Source: Ferruginibacter sp.
Lineage (GTDB): Bacteria > Bacteroidota > Bacteroidia > Chitinophagales > Chitinophagaceae
Assembly (NCBI GenBank): GCA_030831725.1
Contig: JAURKN010000208.1
Coordinates: 1-22,391, forward strand
DNA: 22,391 nt
Direction of reading: 5' to 3'
This document shows, piece after piece, positions 15,069 through 22,391 of this stretch (the stretch's first letter is position 1; every line of letters begins with the position of its first letter). The position numbers were made by a program, and so were the translations under genes. The notes under the pieces are model-generated. The model was not told where the DNA came from, ran no database searches, and saw nothing but the letters and a program-made list of their open reading frames with translations.

Positions 15069-16346
15069 ATGAACAGAAAAACAGCGCCATCCATAAAAGA
15101 TGCGGTAGAATATCAGCTTTTGCTGAAACCTTATGAAAAAAACATCCTCGACAACGGCATCGAAGTATATAGCATACATGCCGGTGCACAAGAGGTGATT
15201 CAACTGGAGCTTGTATATTTTGCAGGCAATCAGTTTGAAACCAAAAAATCGGTTGCAGCCGCCACCAATTTTTTACTGAAGAACGGAACGTCTAAAAGGA
15301 GTGCGTTGGAGATCAACGAAGCGTTTGAATACTACGGAGGCTATTGCAACAGAGCCTGTTACAACGAAACAGCAACCGTAACCTTACATTCTCTAACCAA
15401 ACACCTGAGCAAGCTTCTCCCCGTAATTCAGGATATGGTTTCTGATGCCGTCTTCCCGGAAAACGAACTTGCCATTTATAAACAAAACAGCAAGCAACGC
15501 CTCTCCGTCAATTTGCAAAAATGTGAGTTTGTGGCAAATCGCTTGATAGACAGCTATGTGTATGGGGGGAGTCATCCTTATGGAAAATATACAGAAGCCA
15601 CCGACATTGATGAAATCAGTGTAGAAGATTGTAAGAATTTTTACCGCGATAACTATTTGAATGGAAGGCCCATCATTTTTATTTCCGGAAACCTACCCGC
15701 CGATTGTATTACACTGCTCAACAATCACTTCGGTTCTCTTTCTGTTACAAAAGAATCTACCATCCTGGTTCCTTTACAACAGCATCCCGTTTCAGAAAGA
15801 ACTTTCAGGATAGAAAATGATCCCGACGGAGTACAAGGTGCGATTCGTCTCGCTAGTCCTTTTCCATCTCGCAAGCACCCCGATTTCAAAAGAGTAAGTG
15901 TGCTGAACACCCTCTTTGGTGGATATTTCGGTTCACGTCTGATGAGCAATATCAGAGAAGACAAGGGCTATACGTATGGAATCTACAGCTATATTCAAAA
16001 TCATATACACGAAACCGCTTGGATGATCAGCACGGAAGCGGGAAGAGATGTGGCAGAATCCGCCATTCAGGAGATTTATAATGAAATGAAAAAACTCAGA
16101 GAAGAACTGGTAGATGAAGAAGAACTCGTGCTGGTTAGAAACTACATGATCGGTGGAATTCTAGGAGAACTGGACGGACCTTTTCAAATCATGGCAAAAT
16201 GGAAGAACATCATCCTGAACAATATGGATGAGCATTATTTCTACGATTCTGTAAATGTGATAAAAACCATAACGGCAGAGGATATACGAATACTCGCAAA
16301 CACCTACCTGAAACCGGAACAGTTTTATGAGTTGATTGTGTATTAA
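15069..16346 (+). CDS. M16B peptidase-like partner subunit, zinc site lost
   Basis: This 425-residue M16 homologue has the two-domain fold signature but lacks the HXXEH motif: where the partner has HLFEHLMFGGS, this one has NFLLKNGTS (67-74). It keeps the substrate-contacting Arg/Tyr region of the C-terminal half, Arg296 with Tyr301 and Tyr303 in the REDKGYTYG segment, as in known non-catalytic R/Y subunits. It starts three bases after its catalytic partner, so co-expression in fixed ratio is likely. It ends 12 bases from the convergent E1 gene, leaving no room for a conventional terminator between them. Confidence 0.92.
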   Translation: MNRKTAPSIKDAVEYQLLLKPYEKNILDNGIEVYSIHAGAQEVIQLELVYFAGNQFETKKSVAAATNFLLKNGTSKRSALEINEAFEYYGGYCNRACYNETATVTLHSLTKHLSKLLPVIQDMVSDAVFPENELAIYKQNSKQRLSVNLQKCEFVANRLIDSYVYGGSHPYGKYTEATDIDEISVEDCKNFYRDNYLNGRPIIFISGNLPADCITLLNNHFGSLSVTKESTILVPLQQHPVSERTFRIENDPDGVQGAIRLASPFPSRKHPDFKRVSVLNTLFGGYFGSRLMSNIREDKGYTYGIYSYIQNHIHETAWMISTEAGRDVAESAIQEIYNEMKKLREELVDEEELVLVRNYMIGGILGELDGPFQIMAKWKNIILNNMDEHYFYDSVNVIKTITAEDIRILANTYLKPEQFYELIVY

Positions 16347-16358
16347 ATCACAATTACA

Positions 16359-18368
16359 TCAATACGACATCAACTTTTGAATATACTCATCGAGTCGATT
16401 GTATGCCATGAAGTTTTTTTCGAGTTCTATGTTGAATGGAATGGGTGTGTCCAAACTGGCACATCTCATCACAGGAGCATCCAACATCTCAAAACAATGT
16501 TCGGCAATCCAAGAAGCGATTTCTCCACCCAAACCTCCGGTCAGCGTGTCTTCATGCAGAATCAACACTTTTCCGGTTCTCTTTACACAATTTCTGATGG
16601 CATCGTAATCCAGGGGAAGCAAGGTTCTTAAATCAAGAATATCCATCGAAATATCCTTGTGTTTTTTTGCATATTCCAGCGCCCAGTGTACTCCCGCTCC
16701 GTAGGTGATCACCGATACATCTTCTCCCGACATCACTTGTCTAGCCTTTCCTATTTCAATTTCATAATAATCAGTAGGCACCAATTCAGATACACTTCTA
16801 TAAAGCGCCTTGTGCTCGAAGAAAATAACAGGATTGGGGTCGTTAATGGAAGCAATCAACAATCCTTTTGCGTCTATCGGAAAAGCAGGATAAACCACTT
16901 TCAATCCCGGAACATGTGTAAACCAAGCTTCATTGCTTTGACTATGAAATGGTCCGGCTCCCACACCGCCTCCCGTAGGCATCCGAATCACCACATCCGC
17001 TTGCTGTCCCCATCTGTAATGTATCTTGGCGAGATTGTTCACAATCTGATTGAAGCCCACTGTCACAAAGTCGGCAAACTGCATCTCCATCATCGACTTT
17101 ATCCCCTTCAAACTCAACCCCAACGCAGAACCAACAATTGCGCTCTCGCAAAGCGGCGTATTTCTTACTCTTGATTTGCCATACACATCAACCATTCCTT
17201 CTGTCACTTTAAATGCGCCTCCATATTCAGCAATGTCTTGTCCCATTAAAACCAAATCGGGATGCTTTTGCATAGACATTTCCAACGCTTCGGAAATAGC
17301 ATGAATGAATTTTTTTTCTGCACAATTCATCTCGCTGATGACAAGATCGGGTTTGCTATTTTCCAAAATCATTCCTGGAGCTGTCGTTCTTTTTGCATAG
17401 ATGTCTGACATCTCTTCTTCCGTATCCGGCACAATCTGTTGTCCTTCAAATCCAATCTTTAATTCTTCTTCAATATGGTTTTTCAGGGTGAGTCTGATTT
17501 CAGCCACATCTCCTTCGGTCAGTATTTTTTCGGCAATCAACCAATCTTCATAATTTTTAATAGGGTCTTTCGCTTCCCATGTTTCAAACAACGATTTGGG
17601 AACATATTTAACACCGCTCGCTTCTTCGTGTCCCCTCATCCTGAATGTCATACATTCCACCAGATAAGGCCTCTGGTTTTTGATGCAGTATTCTCTCACT
17701 CCCTTTAGGGTATCATACACCTCCAAAATATTGTTGCCGTCAATACAAATACCTTCCATACCATAACCAATGGCTTTATCTACCAATCTTTCACATTTGA
17801 ACTGTTCGTTTGTTGGTGTACTTAATCCGTAGCCATTGTTTTCAATAACGAAAATGACGGGCAAATCCCACACAGATGCTGTATTCAATGCTTCGTGAAA
17901 ATCTCCTTCACTTGTGCCCCCGTCTCCGGAAAATGCCACGGAAACTTTGTTCTCATTTTTTAGTTTATGTGCCAGCGCAACACCGTCTGCTATGGCAAGC
18001 TGGGGACCCAGATGCGAAATCATCCCACAAATATGATGGGCTCTGCTTCCAAAATGGAAACTTCTCTCCCTGCCTTTGCTGTAACCGTCTTTGTTGCCTT
18101 GCCACTGTTTAAACAACGTGCTCAAGGGCATGTCTCGTGATGTGAATATGCCCAAATTCCTATGTAGAGGCATGATCCATTCGTCAGCATCAAGCGCTTT
18201 GGCAACGCCGACAGAAATGGCTTCTTGTCCGATGCCGCTGAACCATTTTGAAATTTTTCCCTGCCGCAAGAGCACCAGCATTTTTTCTTCAATCATTCTG
18301 GGAAATAAAATGGAACGATACAAGTCTTTTAACTGTTCGTCGGTGAGGTTTTTTCTTGAAAACTGCAT
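16359..18368 (-). CDS. 2-oxoacid dehydrogenase E1, alpha and beta subunits fused
   Basis: This 669-residue protein joins an E1-alpha domain (about 1-330) to an E1-beta domain (about 345-669). The thiamine diphosphate motif in the alpha part runs from GDG at 148-150 to NN at 177-178. The beta part shows the QDIAEYGGAFKVTEG opening, the ADFVTVGFNQIVNN segment and the LDLRTLLPLDYDAI C-terminal lobe. Such alpha/beta fusions are widespread in Bacteroidota and are usually annotated as branched-chain (2-oxoisovalerate) dehydrogenase E1; pyruvate as substrate cannot be excluded from sequence alone. E2 and E3 genes are not in the window. It converges with the M16 pair and diverges from the vWA gene. 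Confidence 0.93.
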   Translation of the reverse strand: MQFSRKNLTDEQLKDLYRSILFPRMIEEKMLVLLRQGKISKWFSGIGQEAISVGVAKALDADEWIMPLHRNLGIFTSRDMPLSTLFKQWQGNKDGYSKGRERSFHFGSRAHHICGMISHLGPQLAIADGVALAHKLKNENKVSVAFSGDGGTSEGDFHEALNTASVWDLPVIFVIENNGYGLSTPTNEQFKCERLVDKAIGYGMEGICIDGNNILEVYDTLKGVREYCIKNQRPYLVECMTFRMRGHEEASGVKYVPKSLFETWEAKDPIKNYEDWLIAEKILTEGDVAEIRLTLKNHIEEELKIGFEGQQIVPDTEEEMSDIYAKRTTAPGMILENSKPDLVISEMNCAEKKFIHAISEALEMSMQKHPDLVLMGQDIAEYGGAFKVTEGMVDVYGKSRVRNTPLCESAIVGSALGLSLKGIKSMMEMQFADFVTVGFNQIVNNLAKIHYRWGQQADVVIRMPTGGGVGAGPFHSQSNEAWFTHVPGLKVVYPAFPIDAKGLLIASINDPNPVIFFEHKALYRSVSELVPTDYYEIEIGKARQVMSGEDVSVITYGAGVHWALEYAKKHKDISMDILDLRTLLPLDYDAIRNCVKRTGKVLILHEDTLTGGLGGEIASWIAEHCFEMLDAPVMRCASLDTPIPFNIELEKNFMAYNRLDEYIQKLMSY

Positions 18369-18493
18369 GTGCGAATTTCCCTATTATGACTGAAACGACA
18401 AAGCAAAATGTTAATGAGTTGTCAATTAGTCCTTTTTCGATGTACTTATTATGGAAAAACAAGTCCATAACAATCAAGTAAAAAAACTTAGCC

Positions 18494-19687
18494 ATGAACA
18501 GAAAATCTACATTAATCATCACACTGTTTTGTTTTATCCTTGTTGTAAACGCTTTTTCACAGCCAAACTATCATTACAGATACCCAACCAGAACACCAAG
18601 AACAATTCCTGGTGCGATTCATCATCAACCGGTATTTAACAGTCCCAAAATCCAGGCAGCCATCATTTTAGATGTGAGTAATAGCATGGACGGACTTATA
18701 GAACAAGCCAAGATGCAGTTGTGGAACATGGTCACCATCATGGGTAGAACAACCTGCTCCGGTGCAAGACCTAAAATCGAAATCGCACTTTATGAATACG
18801 GAAGAACACGGAACAATCCAAGAAGAGGATATATCAGACAACTAAGCGGATTCACTTCCAACCTGGATGAGCTTTCATCCATATTATTCAACCTGACAAC
18901 GGACGGTGGTGAGGAGTTCGCACCTCAGGCTATTTACACCTCACTAACTGAGTTAGAATGGGATAATAATCCTAGTAGCTATAAAACCATCTTTATATCA
19001 GGTAATGAACGTTTTCTTCAGGGACCGGACTACATCAGAAGAGCATGTATGCTTGCCAAACAAAAAGGGGTGATGGTGAATGCGATATTTTGTGGAGATA
19101 GAATGGAAGGGGTGAGACTGGGTTGGAAAGAAATGCAGGATTGCGGAGAAGGCCGATATTCCAACATCAATCAGAATGAACGGGCTGTTGAATATGAAAC
19201 ACCCTATGACGATGAGCTGATGAGCTTGAATGAAGAGTTGAACAACACCTATGTTTACTATGGAAACCAGGGAAGACAGCATGCTAACGTTCAAAAAGAA
19301 ATGGATGGAAAGAACAAATCCATGAGCAAGTCGGCTTACGTGAAGCGCATTGAAGCCAAATCAAACAAATCGGTTTACAACAATGCGGAATGGGACTTGG
19401 TAGATAAAGTTGAAAGCAATCCTGATATTCTCAAAAAGATTGACAAGCGTCAACTGGCCGACAGTCTGCAAGGAAAATCCAATGCTGAAATTGAAAAAAT
19501 TGTTTTGAAAAACGCTACCAAAAGAGCTGAGATCCAAAAGAAAATTGCTGAAAAAACAGCAAAAAGAAATGCCTACATCGCAGCACAAAAAATAAAATCA
19601 AAACAAGGTAGCGGAGCCACACTGGAAACAGAAATAGAAAAAACAATCCGAGAACAGTCAGCTACAAAGGGAATGAAAACGGAGTAA
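18494..19687 (+). CDS. Exported von Willebrand factor type A domain protein
   Basis: The 397-residue product begins with a signal peptide (1-22, ending NAFSQ), then a proline/histidine/tyrosine-rich stretch, then a vWA domain from about 53 to 245. The MIDAS motif DVSNS is at 60-64 and the TTDGGEE segment at 135-141 supplies the threonine; the third canonical Asp position reads SGN (169-171), so metal binding may be altered. Residues about 270-397 are Lys/Glu/Ala-rich and probably helical, with no known domain. Similar vWA proteins are common in Bacteroidota but their role is undefined. It is monocistronic: no plus-strand neighbour and a terminator 50 bases after the stop. Confidence 0.88.
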   Translation: MNRKSTLIITLFCFILVVNAFSQPNYHYRYPTRTPRTIPGAIHHQPVFNSPKIQAAIILDVSNSMDGLIEQAKMQLWNMVTIMGRTTCSGARPKIEIALYEYGRTRNNPRRGYIRQLSGFTSNLDELSSILFNLTTDGGEEFAPQAIYTSLTELEWDNNPSSYKTIFISGNERFLQGPDYIRRACMLAKQKGVMVNAIFCGDRMEGVRLGWKEMQDCGEGRYSNINQNERAVEYETPYDDELMSLNEELNNTYVYYGNQGRQHANVQKEMDGKNKSMSKSAYVKRIEAKSNKSVYNNAEWDLVDKVESNPDILKKIDKRQLADSLQGKSNAEIEKIVLKNATKRAEIQKKIAEKTAKRNAYIAAQKIKSKQGSGATLETEIEKTIREQSATKGMKTE

Positions 19688-19734
19688 AGGTTGGATGTGA
19701 GGAATTCTTAGAAGTTGAATCTCCTGTAAAAATG

Positions 19735-19774
19735 AATAGCACATTTGTTGATTAAAACAGATGTGCTATTTTTT
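19735..19774 (+). terminator. Intrinsic terminator after the vWA gene, possibly bidirectional
   Basis: ATAGCACATTTGTT (19736-19749) pairs over 14 bases, with one T-G wobble, with the segment 19756-19769 across a six-base loop, followed by a run of six T (19769-19774). On the minus strand the hairpin is followed by a TTCATTTTT stretch, so it may also stop the convergent amidohydrolase transcript, whose stop lies 33 bases away. Confidence 0.87.
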
Positions 19775-19807
19775 ATGATCAGTAATGATGCGTTTTTAAA
19801 AAATCCA

Positions 19808-21001
19808 TCAATAACGAATGCCGTCGATATATACACCGGTAACGTGTGATGTGTATTCAAAAGGGTCTCCATCAAAAAGTACGAGATCCGCTTTTTTTCC
19901 TTTTTCAATGCTTCCTCTTTCTTTGTCTATACCCAGCAATGTGGCAGGATTGATGGTGATGGTTTTCAAAGCATCCTCATACGACAAGCCGAAACTCATG
20001 GCAACCGCAGCTTCGAACAACACAATTCTCGTTTTGGGCACATATCCCTCATAACCACTTTCTATGCTTACCGGAATGCCCGCTTTTGTCAGCAAAGCAG
20101 CAGAAGCCCTGCTCATGTTCAACATGTCGCCCTCGTTCCTCGCCATTGTGGCATGAAGAATGATTTCGGATTTTGCCGCTTTGATCTCATCGGTCAATCG
20201 ATAAGCCTCCGCGGCTCCGTCCAGCACCAATTTCAACTGAAACTCTTTGGCAAGCCGAATGGCACCCATGATGTCGACTGTAGTGTTAGCTGTGATCATC
20301 GCTTTGATTTCACCCTTCAACAGCTTAGACAACATATCCATTTTCAAATCAAACGTAGGCCTTTTAGTGCTGTCTTTCTCTTCCATTTTTTTAGCATATT
20401 CCTTGGCTTTCAGCAGCTCGGTGCGAATCATCGAAATCTGTTTTGCTTTGGTGCCCGGACTGGAAAAATGACCAGATACGCCATCTCCTATGGTCATAGC
20501 CAACATGCAAAGTGGTTTCAAGGTTACAGACTCAACGTTTCCCGGCTTGGTAGACACGACCATGGTTTGTCCGCTGACAAGGGCTCCAATGCCGTGTCCG
20601 GTATGCAAGGTTGTAATTCCATATTCCCTCGCTACTGAAACCAATTTCTCTTCGGGATTATAGGCATCAATCGCTCTAAGCTCCGGTTGAATGGGGGATG
20701 ATTTTTCAAGCTGGTCCTGATCGGTGTTATTGTTGTATACGCCCGACATTCCAATGGTTGACCTGGCATCTATGAAACCGGGTGTTACTGCATGTGTTTT
20801 CACTCGGGTATAATTTTCCGGAACCTTGATGTCTGATTCTGTTCCAATCTTTTCAATTTTTCCTTTATTGATTAAAATGACTCCTTTTCGTATAAGCGGC
20901 GACGTTATCGGAAAAATGCTATCGGCAAAAATGGCGACTTGAGCAATCAATCCTGTAGTCACAACAAAAAGAATGGTCAGCAGCAGTATTGTTTTTTTCA
21001 T
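19808..21001 (-). CDS. Exported amidohydrolase-like protein with lost metal site
   Basis: The 397-residue product has a signal peptide (1-20, MKKTILLLTILFVVTTGLIA) and the overall amidohydrolase pattern: N-terminal beta domain, a GFID strand end, a TIM-barrel and a C-terminal DKERGSIEKGKKADLVLFDGDPF segment. The metal ligands are gone. Where its neighbour has DTHSH it has DARST (78-82); HFHSH corresponds to ITANT, LHHLSEG to LDGAAEA, and HTDD to ESGY. It is therefore probably a non-catalytic paralogue of the neighbour, perhaps a partner subunit or substrate binder. It lies 46 bases after the active paralogue on the same strand. Its C-terminus is short (ends DGIRY) compared with the neighbour. 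Confidence 0.88.
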   Translation of the reverse strand: MKKTILLLTILFVVTTGLIAQVAIFADSIFPITSPLIRKGVILINKGKIEKIGTESDIKVPENYTRVKTHAVTPGFIDARSTIGMSGVYNNNTDQDQLEKSSPIQPELRAIDAYNPEEKLVSVAREYGITTLHTGHGIGALVSGQTMVVSTKPGNVESVTLKPLCMLAMTIGDGVSGHFSSPGTKAKQISMIRTELLKAKEYAKKMEEKDSTKRPTFDLKMDMLSKLLKGEIKAMITANTTVDIMGAIRLAKEFQLKLVLDGAAEAYRLTDEIKAAKSEIILHATMARNEGDMLNMSRASAALLTKAGIPVSIESGYEGYVPKTRIVLFEAAVAMSFGLSYEDALKTITINPATLLGIDKERGSIEKGKKADLVLFDGDPFEYTSHVTGVYIDGIRY

Positions 21002-21047
21002 GATGAATGATGTTCTATTGATGAAAAGTCAATTTTTGAATTGTGGA

Positions 21048-22376
21048 CTATTGTTCTGTATCATCATCGTTTTTGTGATGATGAAATTCTCCTCTCTCGC
21101 TGGAATAAACACCATATCCACCCTGAAGAAATGCGCGGTCTTCGGGTTTGGTCAAATCAAATCTCTTCATACCTTCCACCCATGTTTGTTCCACATTGGT
21201 ATATACACTAAAAGGATTTCCGGAGAGTATGATAAAGTCGGCGTCTTTTCCTTTTTCAAGACTGCCCACTTTTGAACTCAAGTCAAGCATTTTTGCTCCC
21301 GTTATGGTAAGTCCTTCCATCGCCTTTTTGGGACTCATTCCTTCTCTTACTGCCATTGCAGCGGAACGTAAAAAAAGTCTTGAGTCGGTGATTCCATCGT
21401 CTGTATGAAAACCGACAGCCACGCCCGCTTTTTCCAAAACGCCACCCGTCTTGAGTGTAAGATTTACCGCCTCCATTTTTCCGCCCGGCACATCGATTAT
21501 GATGATGGAACTATAAAGTCCTGCTGCCGCAATTTCCTCACTTACTTTCCATCCTTCAGAAAGATGATGCAACACCGGTTTGAATCCAAACTCTTTGGAA
21601 AGTCGGATAACCGTTTGTATGTCGCTTGCTTTATGAGAATGAAAATGTACGGTGCGGATTCCGTTCAATACTTCCACAAGTGGTTCCATTCTCAAATCGC
21701 GCTCCGGCATCTTGCTGCTGTCTGTTTTTGCTTTCTCAAGTTTCTTCTTGTACTCTTGTGCTTTTAAAAACAATTCCCTAACCAATGAGGCTGACTTGGC
21801 TCTGGTGCCCGGAAAACCATTTCCATTTCTCATGGAGTTTGTTCCATTGGCCATTTTTAATCCTCCGTAAACACCTTTTTCGTTCACGATCAGCATGTCT
21901 TCTATTTTTTTAGCAGGCCTCATTTTCAGATAAACCGTCTGTCCGCTCATTAATAGTCCGGAACCAGGCATAACATTTATGGTTGTGATTCCACCGGCTA
22001 ATGCCTTTTTAAAACCATCGCTCTCCGGATTTATGGCATCAAGTGCACGAGCATCGGGCTGGATGGGATTTGATCCGTCTCCTCCTTCAGGACCACCCAA
22101 ATGAGAATGGGTGTCTACTAGTCCTGGCATAATTTGTTTGCCTGAAACATCAAACACCTCCGTGCCTTCCGGAAGCTTCAAATCAGATTGACCCACCTCT
22201 TCTATCTTCCTGTTTCTGATAAGCAACACCCCATTTTCTATGGTTTTTCCGGCCATGGTATGAATCTGCGCGCCCTTGAATGCCGTCCATTTTTCTTGAG
22301 CGTATACACATTGCACAAACCCTATAGAAATGAGGCAAAAAAGGATTTTCAACCCCTTTTTCTTGCTGATAAACAC
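21048..22376 (-). CDS. Exported imidazolonepropionase-like amidohydrolase, metal site intact
   Basis: The 442-residue protein has a signal peptide (about 1-26, ending VYAQ) and a full amidohydrolase metal site: HSH at 90-92, His in HFHSH (244-248), the HHLSEG segment (270-275) and HTDD at 324-327. The C-terminal TGAKMLDLSSKVGSLEKGKDADFIILSGNPF segment is the usual beta-domain return. Substrate is unknown; the family is often labelled imidazolonepropionase-like, and many exported members are dipeptidase- or lactamase-like. The C-terminus is an unusual His/Asp-rich tail (about 430-442). The ATG at 22376 is 15 bases from the window end; the frame is open upstream but no earlier ATG, GTG or TTG is in view, and this start gives a good signal peptide. 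Confidence 0.9.
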   Translation of the reverse strand: MFISKKKGLKILFCLISIGFVQCVYAQEKWTAFKGAQIHTMAGKTIENGVLLIRNRKIEEVGQSDLKLPEGTEVFDVSGKQIMPGLVDTHSHLGGPEGGDGSNPIQPDARALDAINPESDGFKKALAGGITTINVMPGSGLLMSGQTVYLKMRPAKKIEDMLIVNEKGVYGGLKMANGTNSMRNGNGFPGTRAKSASLVRELFLKAQEYKKKLEKAKTDSSKMPERDLRMEPLVEVLNGIRTVHFHSHKASDIQTVIRLSKEFGFKPVLHHLSEGWKVSEEIAAAGLYSSIIIIDVPGGKMEAVNLTLKTGGVLEKAGVAVGFHTDDGITDSRLFLRSAAMAVREGMSPKKAMEGLTITGAKMLDLSSKVGSLEKGKDADFIILSGNPFSVYTNVEQTWVEGMKRFDLTKPEDRAFLQGGYGVYSSERGEFHHHKNDDDTEQ

Positions 22377-22391
22377 ATTTACATGCGTAAA

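Noticed and set aside
19808..21001. Treating the downstream amidohydrolase as a pseudogene
   Set aside because: The frame is intact over 397 codons with a good signal peptide and kept C-terminal motifs; only the metal ligands are lost, which fits a non-catalytic protein better than decay.

Overview
The window looks like a chromosomal segment of an aerobic, rhodopsin-bearing member of the Bacteroidota. The evidence is a quinol-oxidising alternative complex III in place of a bc1 complex, the futalosine menaquinone enzyme MqnC, a proteorhodopsin of the Bacteroidota type with Met at the colour-tuning position, several Bacteroidota-typical families (DUF6787, CarboxypepD_reg-like, DUF3817, fused E1 alpha/beta dehydrogenase), promoter elements resembling TAnnTTTG, and the general absence of Shine-Dalgarno sequences. 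Genus cannot be settled from the window. No rRNA, tRNA, CRISPR array, insertion sequence or phage gene was seen.

Layout. (1) 1-3254, minus: the start of an alternative complex III operon, actA (six haem c sites) followed by actB, which runs off the left edge. (2) 3472-5497, plus: two unusual fused genes in a row, a membrane DUF6787 domain joined to PurN, then an exported CarboxypepD_reg-like domain joined to MsrB. (3) 5610-7651, minus: an AT-rich two-gene unit, a DUF898/YjgN-type membrane protein overlapping an M48 metalloprotease by 4 bases. (4) 7898-12523, minus: a retinal phototrophy block read as mqnC, a DUF3817 protein, one large gene joining lycopene cyclase to the Brp/Blh beta-carotene dioxygenase, then the rhodopsin, closed by a strong intrinsic terminator. 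(5) 12584-16346, plus: a secreted aspartic protease with a PDZ domain, then an M16 peptidase pair (one catalytic, one not). (6) 16359-18368, minus: a fused 2-oxoacid dehydrogenase E1. (7) 18494-19687, plus: an exported vWA protein with its own terminator. (8) 19808-22376, minus: two exported amidohydrolase paralogues, of which the second has lost every recognisable metal ligand.

How they fit together. The crtY-blh fusion turns lycopene into beta-carotene and then retinal, the chromophore of the adjacent proton pump, so two consecutive steps and their user sit side by side. MqnC supplies menaquinone, the probable electron donor of the alternative complex III at the left edge; light-driven and respiratory proton pumping are therefore both represented. 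The right half is mainly envelope proteolysis and exported hydrolases. The most notable features are the density of domain fusions (crtY-blh, DUF6787-purN, CarboxypepD_reg-msrB, plus the more usual E1 alpha-beta and mono/pentahaem ActA) and two tandem pairs made of one active and one catalytically dead paralogue.
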